From contig NC_033628.1 of the NCBI RefSeq assembly GCF_001540865.1, positions 1,798,001-1,862,000 of the forward strand: a DNA stretch of 64,000 bases, read 5' to 3'. This stretch comes from Ananas comosus (lineage: Eukaryota; Streptophyta; Magnoliopsida; Poales; Bromeliaceae). The notes beneath the pieces were generated by a model. That model had not been told where the DNA came from and ran no database searches. It saw only the letters and a program-made list of their open reading frames with translations. Within the stretch, counting starts at the first letter, position 1. Every line of letters begins with the position of its first letter. Below are positions 11,903 to 25,600 of this stretch, one piece after another. The position numbers were made by a program, and so were the translations under genes.

Positions 11903-12790
11903 GGGTTACTTGCATACACATCCCTGCAAACATAGTGAATTACAGAAATATCCCTGCAAAATGGAAATTCCATAAGTTATCCCTACAAAAGTCTTAAGTT
12001 ATGCAGATATGTCCCTACCGTTAAGGTCTGTTAAAAAATTTCGTTAACCACAGTTAAAAACTTAATCATGGTTAATTAATAACGTAAATTGACGGTTTTA
12101 CCTTTCTTCCTCTTCCTCCTCTTCCTCTTCCATCTTCTTCCTCGCCGGCGGTGGCGGCGACAGCGACGGCGGTAGCGATGGCGACGGCGGCGGCGGCCCT
12201 CTCCCTCTTCCTCTTCCTCTTCCTCTTCTCTCTTCCTCTCCCTCTTCCCTCTTCCCCCTTCTTCTTCCCCTCCTTCTTCCTCTTCCCTTTTCTTCGTCGC
12301 CGGCGAGGGAGAAGATCCGGCGGCGACGGCGGCGACGAACCCTCTCCCTCTTCCCTCTTCCTCTTCCTCTTCCTCTTCTTCGTCGCCGGCGAGGGAGGAG
12401 ATGCGGCGTCGGCGGCGGTAAAAGCAAACCCTCTCCTTCTTCCTCTTCCTCTTCCCTCTTCTTCTCCCTCTTGCTCTCCTTCTTTCTCTTCCCTCTTCTT
12501 CGTCCCCGGCGAATCCAACCCCGCGCTGCTGCTGCCGCCGCCGTCCACTCCGGTGGGCCAAAGAGGGAGAGAAAGGGAAGGGAAAGAGATTTGGAGGGAT
12601 ATATTTGTGAAGGTAAAAAAGTCATTTCACGAGAAAACTATTAAAAAATTAACAGTTTCTTAACAGATTTCAACCAGAGGGACATACTGTATAACTTAAG
12701 ACTTTTGCAGGGACAACTTATGAAATTTCCGTTTTATAAGAATATTTCTGCAATTCACTATGTTTGCAGGGACGTGTATGCAAATAATCC
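11903..12790. mobile_element. Mutator-type (MULE) non-autonomous element with GC-rich core
   Basis: Long inverted ends (over 100 bp, starting GGGTTACTTGCATACACATC on the left and GGATTATTTGCATACACGTC, reverse complement, on the right) are flanked by an exact 9-bp duplication, AATAATATA (11894-11902 and 12791-12799), as for Mutator-like elements. The core (about 12100-12560) is a tandem-like array of TTCCTC hexamers and GGCGGCGGC with recurring TCGTCGCCGGCGAGGGAG units. It opens long frames on both strands that are low-complexity (Arg/Glu/Lys or Leu/Phe) and not credible proteins. A captured gene fragment is possible but not recognised. Confidence 0.85.
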
Positions 12791-12799
12791 AATAATATA

Positions 12800-13260
12800 T
12801 TATTATTATTATTAAAATATAAAGTTACAAGAGCAACTCCTAAATTTGGGCCCGCATGAGGGCAAAAAAAGTTTAGACCATAACTATTAAATTGCTATTA
12901 ATTTAATTTTAAGTAAAAATATACATAATCTTATAGTCATTTTGGGTCGGCTATTTAATTTTTTTAAATTTAAATTTTACTATTCACTCTTTCAAATTTT
13001 TTAATTTGAGTTGGCCAACAGTATTTTAATTTTAAAATTTAAATTAATTTACTTATTTTAATAAATTTGTAGTTAACGTATAGGTGATCGACTCAAATCA
13101 AATAAATTAAAAAATTAGATAGAAAAATTAAAATTTTAAAAAATTAAATAGTCAATTTAAAATAATTTATAGTCAAAACGAGTCCTTTATATTTTTACCT
13201 TAATTTTACTCCAAAATTAATAGGCATATATATATATTATTAATTTACTTGAAATTCTAA
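12800..13260. other. AT-rich intergenic stretch before UGGT
   Basis: Strongly AT-rich with repeated AAATTTAAA-like words. No gene or clear transposon end seen. Confidence 0.5.
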
Positions 13261-13479
13261 AAAGTTAACTTTGGACCGTCTACTGAAAATTTTCTCTCTT
13301 TTATTTTAATGTGATCTCGACCGTCGACAAAGCACGCGGCCAATCTCATCCGTGTGATCGTATCCATTCCCTGCTGTTTCACGACCAAAACACACCGTTG
13401 AAACTTGGTAACCAATCGAACGGCTACGATTAATTCGCATTCGCCCATCGCGACCAGGTCGGCGGCGAAGTCCACTCGC

Positions 13480-13624
13480 GTCGGATCTCTCCAACCTCTC
13501 TCTCTCTCTCTCCCCACTCTCTCTCTCCCACACTCTCTTTCGAACCCTAACCCTAACTCTAAATGGGATCGATCCTGCGTTGATAATCGCCTATTGATCC
13601 CGCGTCCGAAGTCGAAGCTCTCCC
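13480..13624 (+). promoter_or_regulatory. UGGT 5' leader with CT repeat and telo-box
   Basis: A long CT dinucleotide tract is followed by AACCCTAACCCTAAC (telo-box type, about 13543-13556), both common just upstream of plant housekeeping start codons. The ATG at 13625 follows in a CCATGG context. No TATA box is evident, consistent with a TATA-less promoter. Confidence 0.55.
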
Positions 13625-16600
13625 ATGGAGCGGCTCCGCCTCAGATCGTCCTCCTCCAAGGCCGTGGTCGTCTCTCTCCTCCTCCTATTCCTCCTCTTCG
13701 GCTTCGCCGGGAACTTAGCCGGAGCCGAGACCCCGAGGCCGAAGAACGTCCAAGCGTCGCTCCGGGCGAAGTGGGCGGGGACTCCATTGTTGCTCGAAGC
13801 CAAGTATGATCTCTTCTTGAACTCTCTAATGCTATTCACTTGATCGCATCATATCTGATTCGGTTGGTTTGTGTGATTTTGCTAATCTCGTAGTTCAGTT
13901 TCCTCCATGTTTCAGTGTTTATGTGGGTAATTAGTAGCGTTTTCTTCATTAAAGTGTAATTTTTTACTTGAATTCTTTAGACTCTTTGATTGAAGTAGTA
14001 AAGGAAGCATTTTGATTGGAATTAATATATTGAGATAACTGGTATACTGTGAGTTGGACACAATTTGATGAAACTTGGCAACGGGGTCGTGAATTATACT
14101 TTAAGCACTAACTTTCTATCTCAAGCTGGAACACCCTTTCATTGCATTTAGCACATTGGCTGCTGAAATAATTGCACAACACACACGGATAAATACATAG
14201 TAACGGGCTACATGGTATAAGTGTGCTTAGATCTGAGGTTGGTGGGTGCATTTGTTTGTTGCTGGATCTCTTGAATCATTTGGATATAATATTCATGCTG
14301 GAAATGGCTTATACAATTAAGAGTTTGACCATATAACACATAATACTGGAATAATTGTAGAAAGATGAAGTGATGAAGTGTCTCAAAACCCTAATGCTGC
14401 TACAAATTGGCCATTTATAAACACGACTTACTGATTTTCAACATGCCTATTTTCTTCTGTTATTAAATAGTTTATGTTTGCATCGAAGAACTGACTTCTG
14501 AAGCTTGTTGCTTTTAGAGAATAAAAGAGTTTCTTGATCAAAATCTTTAAATTACACACCTTGTTAATCAAGGAAAAAAGGGATTTTGATGGATAACTGA
14601 AACTTCTTTTTATTATGACAGCGAGTTGCTTTCTAAAGAATGGAAGAATCTGTTCTGGGAGTTCATTGATCTTTGGATAGAGCCAGATAAAGGTTCCGAA
14701 TGCTTGACAGCCAAATGTTGCCTCCAGAAAATCGTTGAGGATGCACAGTCACTTTTAAGTGAATCTTTGGGATCAGTTTTTGAGTTCTCTCTTACTCTCC
14801 GGTCAGCATCACCTAGATTAGAGCTGTACAGGAAGCTGGCGCAGGACTCTTTGTATTCTTCAGATTATGGCAAATCAGAGCAAGTCAATAATGATGCTAA
14901 TGAAGAGCATTTTCAGAAAAATACAAATCCAATTTCTGGAGGAACTTGTTGTTGGGTAGACACTGGTAATGTGCTGCTTACTAATGTGAGTGGTCTACTT
15001 CAATGGCTTGAGGACTCATCCAAACTGTAAGTTGCATTTGTTAATGCTAAATTATTTCTGCCTACTATTTAAACTTTCTTTAATTTGTCTTGATCATACT
15101 ACTGGAGACTTAGAACAAGAGTGTTGGAACAGAGCTGTGGACTCTTCTGAGCAGCCTGAGCTTTTTGAATTTGATCACGTTTACCCCCATTCAAGCATTA
15201 CTGGTCCAGTTGCTATATTATATGGGGCTGTTGGGACAGAGTGCTTCAAAGAGTTTCATGTTATCCTAGTGGAGGCATCTAAAAAGGTAAAATCCTAGGT
15301 TTGGGGATTTTTTCAGTCACGAGTTACAAACTATACACGCTTTTGTTTGCATTCATTTTTTGTGTATAGCGGTGAAAGATATTAACACAGCTGTGTTTAA
15401 TCAAAATTCGTACAGTTTGTTGTCATCATGTACGTTTTATATTGTGCCATTCTTGATGTATCTATTTAACAAGTTGTTTGCTGCTTCCAGGGAAAAGTGA
15501 AGTATGTGTTGCGGCCTGTGCTGCCGTCTGGATGCCAAGCTAAGTCTAGCTATTGCAGTGCCGTTGGTTCTGTAGATGCAGTTACTTTGGCTGGTTATGG
15601 GGTTGAGCTTGCTTTGAAAAACATGGAGTACAAGGCTATGGATGACACTGCAGTAAACAAAGGTTGCTTGATGAAGTTACACATAGATCTAATCGCCTTT
15701 CATTTTCATCTAAAATACTCCTTCCTAGGATCCCAAGCTGGCGGGGCTGTAGCTGGTTAATGATTCTATGATTTATTTTGATTTTTTTACTGTTTTGATA
15801 ATGAGCTATAGATGATGGATATCGAAACACCTGTAGTATGTATCTTCAAGTAAAACTTGACTGGTAAATCTACATGCTTATGAATTTTGCAACTGTTCTC
15901 TGTTGTCTTTACGACCATGTTACTAGTTTGAGTCTGACTGTACAGAATCTTCTTTTGTGAAATATTTGGCTGTGGCACTGTTTTTTTTCTCATTTTTGTG
16001 CTAAGGAAATACTCGGTTAATTCCGTATACTGCAGGTGTTACTTCCGAAGATTCTAGGACTGAAGACCTCAGTCAAGAAGTTAGAGGGTTTATAATTTCC
16101 AAAATCTTGGTTTGTTCTTTATTCTCTTGTAAGATTAAACATTGCTAGGAGATTTCTATGATTTATAGAAGTAGCCATGAAACAGAATCTTATACTCTAC
16201 TCTCTCTGAATTGGGATCTTCAGGAACGCAAGCCAGAGCTTACAACTGAGGTCATGGCTTTCAGAGATTATTTATTATCATCAACAATATCCGACACATT
16301 GGAAGTTTGGGAACTGAAGGGTACTGATTTTCGTGATTGATCCAGAATATTTATCTCCTATCATTCTATTCATTGACTGGATTATGCATAATTCATTTGA
16401 AGGATGTGCTGCCTGCTCTTAACTTTTTGTCTTCTGCTGCAGACCTGGGTCATCAAACTGCACAAAGGATTGTTCATGCATCTGATCCTTTACTGTCAAT
16501 GCAAGAAATCAATCAAAACTTTCCCAGTGTAGTTTCTTCACTATCTCGCATGAAGGTAAGATGGTTTCTGGAAATTCCTACATTGTAAGCAATTAAGCAT

Positions 16601-19600
16601 CTGATATTGTTGTTAATATATCTTCTGAGTTGTACTTCCTGTATGCAGCTTGATGCCTCTATCAAGGATGAAATACTTGCAAACCAGCGAATGGTCCCTC
16701 CTGGCAAGTCTTTAATGGCCTTGAATGGTGCCCTAATCAGTATCGAGGATATCGATCTCTACCTGTAATACTCTTCCACTGTTGGATTATATAAATATAA
16801 TATGTTGCATCTGCAAAATTTTGTTTAGACAGGGATTCATTCATTTTCCCTGCTGTAACCTATGCACTTTGACGTGCTTTAATACAACTCGAAGAACTAA
16901 AATATACATTTCATTATTGCTACCAACTTGAATGCGCTCTAATTTAACTGGTTAAGGCTTGTAAAAAAGTACTTTTTAAAATTCTTGAGGTGGTTATGAC
17001 CTTTTGTTAGTGTGCAAATAAATTTAATGCTTGTACAGTCACTACATTTTTTAGGTGGCAGATATATGCACTACTTGTTAGTGCCTGCTTTATAAACTAT
17101 TTGTAATTATTCAAATCTATTTTCTTGTCTTGTAGGTTAATGGATTTGGTTCATGAAGAATTGTCGCTGGCCGATCAGTTTTCGAAAGTGCAGGTAAATG
17201 TTTTTCCTTTGATGAAACTCTCTCTTGTTGTCTTGTTGGTTGATGACTTAAGGACAATTCGAAGAACTGCAATGACTTATCATTTATGTTCTTTCAAAAT
17301 TAGGAATTTGGGGACTATTTCGAAAGTCAGCATGACTTTTACTTTGGTACTCCTGTTGTACAATGTATTATTCTGATAACACAGTTGTTGTACCAGCAGA
17401 TCCAATCCAACTCCAATATATATACTTGTCCTGTTTTGTCTTCAAAGTTTTATTGGCTTTCTTTTCATGTTTAGACTAGTGAAAGAATCGCTCTATGCTG
17501 CGGATATAAAATATTTTAATAATAATTTTTAGTTTATATTTATATATTTTTTATATAGTTTTATAAGTCTAACCATTGATTAAGTAAAAGTTATAGTAAA
17601 AATAATTTAATAATTAAATATGTTTAAATAAAAATGATTAAAATTGATATATGTGCAACGTAAATTTATATAATAGCTTATTACTAATTAAATTATTTAG
17701 TAATTAAATTATTTTATAAAGATTTATGTGAAAAAGATTTGAGATAAATCTATCCAAATAATTTAAATAAATCAATAAATAAAAGAAAAATAAATAGTAG
17801 AAGAAATTGTTTATAAAATTATATTTTTATTTATACAGACAGACACACACTACATTTATAAATTCTTATTCCAAAAATTTAAATTTGTATTTTTTTTTTA
17901 TATGTCAGCATTTTACATGATTTCGATTGTATCTACTGGATTAGATTTTATTACACAATTTATTACGCGTATTATTAATAAAATTAATTAATTATATTAT
18001 ATATACAATTAATTAATTAATTTTATAGGGTTTAGGGGTTTAAATTTTGAAGTTTGAAATTTAGAAATAAATATTATAAACGTTAAAATTTGGAACTTTA
18101 AAATTTGAAATTATAAAATTTAAAATTTTAATATCTAAAATTTAGAATTTAGAATTTAGAATTTAGAATTTAAAATTATATATATATATCTAGAGAGAGA
18201 GAGGGAGAGAGAGAGAGAGAGAGGAGGAGGGTTGGTGGGACACGTGTCACTCTAAGGTCCCCCCAAACCCTCCTTTAATGTAGAAGAAAGAATAGACCGA
18301 TTTTCATTTCACCAATATTGCCACCAGTTCAATTGACATAGTTATTTATATCTCAGATTCCTCAAAGCACCATTCAGAAGCTGTTGTCAGCAGCGCCACC
18401 AGTCGACTCTAATGCTTTTCGTGTTGATTTTCGTTCGTCTCATGTTCACTATCTTAATAACTTGGAGGAAGATAACATGTACAAGAGGTGGAGAAGTAAC
18501 ATCAATGAGGTTTCACTATCTGTTTTTCTTTTAAAATTTGTTATTACACTTGAGCAACAATAAATGCACATTTTTATTGGTGGTAGTTTGCAGGCACTTT
18601 TATCTTTAACTTGTTCCTTTTGACAATGCCGTCTTTTTGTTTGATGATGTAGATATTAATGCCAGTATTTCCCGGTCAGCTCCACTACATACGGAAAAAT
18701 TTGTTTCATGCTGTTTATGTACTTGATCCTGCTACACCTTGTGGCGTCGAGGCATGTTTCCCCTCTTTTTTAATGCAGTCTTTTATTGTTCTGAAAGTTC
18801 CATCATAAATTTGTGCTGACCATGTGAGTACTCTTGTTCTTTCATTTCTTTTTTGCCAAACTTTATAGACTATCGACATGCTTCTATCTCTCTATCAAAG
18901 TAGTGTACCGATGAGGTTTGGAGTGATACTGTACTCCTCAAAACTTGTCAACATTATTGAAGAAAATGGTGGCAATCTTCCGTCATTGTCGGATGGCACC
19001 AAAAATAGGGAAGACATTTCCAGCTTGGTAATCTCCTTTCCTATACTGTAATTTCGAAATTTCTATTTTATTTGAAGTGAAATTGGTGATTAATGAGCTC
19101 ACAGTAAAAACATGTTGGAAATATGTGGCTATAATGCATGGCCGAGACATTGGTGCGTGGCTGTAATGCATGTGGCTGAGACGTTGGTGCTTAGTGCTAT
19201 TAATTTTCTTTTAGCAAAGAAGTTTTTACTGTAACTGAAATGTGATGGGGCAAATCTGCAAATGTCAATGCTGGGCAGTTAGACATGATTCTGTTTGCTT
19301 ACTATTCCAAGATTATAGGTGAATCTACCATAATGGTTTATGCATGCCATTTGTATCAAACATTAGCGGCGGCTATTCTTTTTTAGTGCACTCCACAGGC
19401 TCAATTTACATGACAAATTCTGTTTTTCTTGTTGAAATGTTTTCTTCAGTAGATTTGGTACCTTCCCATGGTTTTTTCCCCTGCAATGCTGTTTTCAATA
19501 GCTTCTTGGAAATACTTTTTTTCTTCAGTCATGAGGGAATAGGTTTTATTTTATTTTATTTATTTATTTTTTTACTTTTTGAAGTTCTTGATGAACAACG

Positions 19601-22600
19601 GGATTCTAGTTTATGCTTTATGCGCTTAGATTCTAAATAAAATAACTGTGAAAAAGAGACAAGTCATGTAGTGCAGGTCCCAAGGTTCTTCAAGACTTCA
19701 ACTTTATTATTAGAATATTTGAGTATTAACTGGATGTAATGTCTATGTTTCACTATTCACTGCCGAATTCTGATATTTCTGGGAATACTTCACCACCTTT
19801 ATAACTGGAGTTCTTTCTGGTATAAAATGCATAATTGGTGGTGAATCATTTGAAATTTATGCAAGCATGTAAGATTATCTCTTTTTTTCTGATGGCAGGT
19901 CATTATTAATTTCAAAGCTCCACGTTGTGCCTGACCTGATAAACGTGATTTGTGGCTAACTTTGATTTTTTTGGTTTTGTTATGGTGCACTGTCAGTTCA
20001 AATTTTATGTTGCTTATCCGCCGCTTGTTTCTATTGATCTTATTTCTTTTGTTAGTAATTTAGAATTTATGTTGCTTATTACCGAAATTGTGCTTTTTAG
20101 TTTCCACTTTCTTCTTATGGCTTGGCCATTGATAATCCTTTTTGTGTGTTCTGCAGATAATACGCCTTTTCCTGTACATCAAAGAAACATACACAACACA
20201 TTTGGCTTTCGAGTTTCTTAGCAATGTATGTTATCCCAGTGAGTTTAGACCATTCTTCTCTCCATTGTTATTGAAAATGGAGATAGTACTTGATCCATTA
20301 TATTATACTTTCATAAAGCCTACTTTTAAAGCAATTTATTGATATTGTCAATCGGTGGGTTGCTGGTACTACAATGCATTGGTGGGGCTTGAATTCTTTG
20401 CTTGTATGTAAATTATAATGTTTATGTTATGTAAATTATAAGTCTTTATCTTTGAAAATGAACTTGCTTTTCTTCTTGCATTTTGATGCCTTTATAGATC
20501 TTTGGATTTTGATTTCATGTTTCATGGATTTAAACATATCAAGTGCAAGATACAATTGAGTTTTGAGACTAGTTTTGAGATTAGTTTATAATTATTTGGT
20601 ACTTCGTATTCACTTTGAAGTTCTAAACATGAACTCCAGAAATGTCATGAATTGAGTACATTTGTGAACCCCTTAGGTGCATTTTGTATTCTTGGTTATT
20701 TCATTTTTACTGGAGCTGTTTTTATATGGGAAATTTGATGGAAAATCAAATGGACTTATTGTTTTGATTGTTTTGATTCTTCTTCCTTTAGATACAAAAA
20801 CAATGGAGTGATGTTGACAATTTTAATGAAGAAATGCTTGAAGCACATCATGTTGAAGGAGCATTTGTTGATACTTTGTTGTAAGTAGGCATGCTAAAAA
20901 TTTGCCTCAATTTGTTGTAGAAAACTCTTTTTCTCTTAAACTAGATTTAGCAAATTTTCCATCTCTTCTTATACGTCTTTGTATTCTGCAGGTCAAAGGC
21001 TAAATCCCCTCCTCAAGATGTGTTACTAAAAATCGAAAAAGAAACCAAATATAAAGAGGCTGCTGAAGAGAGTTCCCTTGTTGTTTTTAAGCAAGGTTTA
21101 TTTAAACTTCGGTGCTGCCTGTTGATGAATGGCCTTGTGTATGAACCAACTGAGGTAAATATTTTCTTTTCCTAATTCCTATTCAAATTGTCTTTTTACA
21201 ACCTGGAAAATATTCAGTATCCTTTCATAGGTGGTGCTGTGATTTCCATTTATAGTTTCTTGTGATGTATGAACTGGTTGTATAAATGCCTTGTGTTTTT
21301 CCTCTTTTGTGGCATAGCCTTATGAAGAAAGCTTCCAATGATCGAATTTCGTAATATTGTTCATTTAAATGCTTTGGAAATGGAGAAGCATTTTGATATT
21401 TTTCAACCTTTTCTTATATACTTTGACTAATATGAATGGTTCCAGCTAATTTAGTTGCCTCCTAAGTTTGACAGCTGGCCTCTTATTAGGTGAATTATGC
21501 CTTGATCTACCAACTGGCGTGAAACTTCATGGGTTTTAACAAATTTGATAATTGGTTGCAAAATCCATTCTATCATACCCTACTCTGTTATATATTTTGA
21601 TCTTCTTCCATTAACTATGATGAACCTAAATTTCTCTACACAAAACCTGTTTGTTAGGGTTGTTCAAATGGGTAGATCTTACAACTTATGATTAACTATG
21701 ATGCATTTATGCAAATAATTCACGGCACAAAATACATATGATTGAATATGGTATATCGTAATATGGTCAGACTGAACATATCACTGGATGTATCTAAAAA
21801 TGTTTTAGTTATGGAGGTGAATTGTTCTCGGAGCTGGGAATTTTGCGGCTGTCTAAGTTGCAAACTTATTTTTAGTATAGAGGAGGTTAATTTAGGATTC
21901 TTTCTTTCTTTCTCTTTTTTCTAACTTTCCCCACTAGCTTGTGTTGATATGTACTCCAATGCTGTTCATTAAGTTGCTTAGTTGTGACGCTTGATGGAAT
22001 AGTCCCACATCTGGGAAAGGGAATATGATTGGGAATATAAGGATTAGAAACCTAAATAATAATAACTGGGCTTGAGCATTTTGGGCTAGTATTTTAGGGT
22101 CCAACGAGTTATTAATGTTAGTGGGCTGGGTTGTTACATTAGTGATGGAAAGGGTGGTTATTTGCATGCTTTGCATGGTAAATATTACTATCAAAAGGCA
22201 ATAGAAAAAGGTTATTTCTAAAGTATGTGTGGTTAGTTTGTGTGGACGAAGTTCATTGGAACTCATTTCATGATGTTTTAAGGCATAAAATCAATTGAGA
22301 AGATGCAGTTGATGGACAATGTCCTTGGCCAAGACTGCTTGTCTCTTACATAGCATCTTATTATTAATTTTCAGTGGTACTGGTATATAGTTAAATAATT
22401 ATGCTAGTGTAGTCCGTAATAAGATTGTTAAACTAAATTTGCTAAGTTTCGCAATTTAAGTTTTAGCTGGTAGGTAGTGCTGTGCTGCTGCTGACTTGTA
22501 TAAACTGTATTCTTTCTGAATATTTTGTGCATACTCTCACATGTTTAGAGCTGTTCTGTAGGATTCCACCATGCATGCTATGAATGAAGAACTTCCTAGG

Positions 22601-25600
22601 ATTCAAGAACAAGTTTATTATGGTCATATCAACTCTCACACAGATGTGTTAGACAAGTTCCTTTCAGAGAGTGGTTACGGACGCTACAACCCATCTGTAA
22701 GTAACTATTTTTCTGCAGCATATTCACTTGATTAGTTTTCAAAGTTGTAACCTGATGGAATTTATTACCAGATTATTGGAGATGACAAGGGCAAGAAAAA
22801 GTTTGTTTCCCTCTTTGCATCGTTTCTTCAGAGCGATTCTGTACTTCATGACATTGCCTACTTACATTCTCATGGATGTAAGTTTCCTTCAGAAATTGCA
22901 GCTCTAGACGGTATTGAGTTCCCATGTATTTTTTTTTTAAATTTTAACTTAAAGATTCTCTGATCTTTTTGCAGCTGTGGATGATTTGAAGCCAGTGACA
23001 CATCTTCTTGCTGTGAATGTTGCTTCTAGGTCAGGGTTAAAAGTGCTGCATGAGGGGATACGTTACCTGGTACAAATGGTTATTTCATGTGATTATCATA
23101 GTATTTTGATTGAGTTTCACATTACCTTTTGTCTATTGGCTTCATATAGATGGGAGGATCTGAAAGAGCCCGCATTGGTTTACTGCTCTATGTCGCTGGT
23201 GATGCTTCAAGATCTGCTTTCCTTTTAGATAAGATTTTTGGAAAGACTGCCTCCTCATTCAGGTACTGTGCATGTTGGATTTATGCTAGAACTGTATGGA
23301 ATTCTCCTCCTATGTTTGATTCTTATGGAGAATTCACATGCCTGATCTCTTTGCATTGATTTTTATGTTGGTGGTTCAAGTAACAAGGAGAAAGTCTTCG
23401 ACTTCCTGCATGAACTGTGCACCTTCTATGAGAACTTGTACATGTCTGGGTCTTTGGTGGATTCTGATGGCGTCAGTATAATTTCGGAAAAGGTTTATGA
23501 ACTAGCTGGGGAGAATGGACTCCCAGTTGAAGAGTATGAAGCAATCTTCACAAGCTTTTCTTTTGACAAGGATCAGGAAAAAAGGGATAAGGTAAGTATA
23601 CAATTTCTTCGTGTTTTGCAATAGTTTCTCATATGAAGGCCCTTTTCTTTCTGGCTTTTAGTCATGTTCATGTATTTAAATATTTGGTTTGTTGTCAGTT
23701 TGATAATCCTAACATTTATTTATAAAAAGTAATCGTAACATTTGTTTCATGCTTGTGTCATATTTGCAAGGTGTTATTATTTATTGATCTCTCTGCACAT
23801 AACAAATATTGATTTTATGGGTACTCTATTTCATGACAAAGGAAACACATTAACTTATTGCACTTCAACAAACTATTGATACTTCTGGTGCTTTGTACTT
23901 GCCTATCATTGAAATTTGACTTAGCTTCTCTATAATTGATGCTCCCTGGTCTCTTATGAGTAGTTCATATGCCGGTAATTCTGATAATTCTGGTAGATGG
24001 TTCTTCATATGTTGGTTAACAAGTATCAAGTTAACAACTTCCGTCAAGTTAACAATGTTCATTATTGTGCAGGTTTCAAACTTTTTATTTGGGCAGCTTG
24101 GGCTTGAATTTGGCTCTAATGCTGTGATTACAAATGGACGGGTGAGCTTTCTGTGTCTCATTAATCTATAGTTTGCTTCTTTTTTCAGGATAGTCTTTAA
24201 GTTGCCAATTATCCTTTTTTATTTTTAAGCTTCTGAGAACACATTGATATCTCCTGAAATGCATTTTGTTATTACTCATCATCTTTGGCTATCATTGTCG
24301 CAGATATTTACATTAAATGACGGGAACTCCTTCCTAAGTGATGATCTTGGTCTTTTGGATTCTGTGGAGTATAACCTACGAATAAAATACATTGTAGACA
24401 TTATTGAAGAGGTGGAGTGGGTAGATGTTGATCCAGACTACTTAACAAGGTAAGCTCCCTTATTGGTCCTTTTGGCACTTGTGCATCGTAAAAATTACAT
24501 GCATTCTACATATCTTTCCTCTTTTTGATTCTGCATTATATGGACTAGATCGTGTTATGTCATGGTATCCATTGTAAACATTTTTCATAGCTTTTTACCT
24601 GCCTGCAATGCCTGTGTGCAGCAAATTTTATAGTGATCTTGTTATGGTGGTTTCATCATCCTTGTCTATCCGCGAACGAAGTTCAGAGAGAGCACGTTTT
24701 GAAATTCTCAATGGAGAACACAGGTGAGCTATCTATTGCTACTTTTAAGATTTGCCCCTTTTTTTCACAGATACTTTGGGCCATGAAAGCATGCACAGGC
24801 TTTTATTAATAGTTTTCTCTTTATGTTCGGCAGCGGAAGAACTCATGTAAATACAAAAATTATAATAGAACAATTTTTTCTAATACTGTTTATTCTTCAG
24901 TGCTGTCATTCTAAATGGTGTGAATTCAAGTATACACATTGATGCTGTTATCGATCCATTAAGTCCTGCTGGGCAAAAGCTTTCTCCGCTTCTCTTGGTA
25001 CTTTGGAGACGCATTCACCCTAGCATGAGAATTGTGCTTAATCCAATTGTAAGTACTTAATATGATCCTATGTTCTGTGTTGAATCTGCATGGTGATTGT
25101 GCTATCCATGAGAACATTTAAATGTAGTTGTAGGGATTTCTGATATATCACATACTACATGATGATATAATAGAAGCATTGTGTTTTGGGTCTTCTATTG
25201 TAAAACTGGATTCTGACACTTGAATTTAGGTCAAATGTCTGTCTTCTTCCATTTTACTTTATTTCTTAAAGAGTTTTCAAGCACCTTTTTTCCTTTTTTC
25301 TTCATTTTTTATTTTTTTCCCCTATTTTTTGTTGTGATTTTTCTTTGGGGCAGAGGTGGTGGGGTTAATTTTTTTTTCCCCTTCCTTCGAGTGCTTGATC
25401 TGTGTCTGCATATCTACCTGAAAAATAGTGCTGAACCATTTCAGACCTGAAACATGTTAATTTAGTTTATTGACTTTTCAGATAATCTGGATGGAATGAA
25501 AATGAGTGGTAAATAGGTGTTCATAGTAGTCCCTTTTATCTTATTGTCCACTGTGACAAGAGCTTGATATGATTAGAGATATTCTGGCTGCTTCAGATGA

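Noticed and set aside
12072..12663. Overlapping 158-175-codon frames on both strands
   Set aside because: All are low-complexity products of TTCCTC and GGC repeats inside a MULE; no domain, no splice context, no plausible start.
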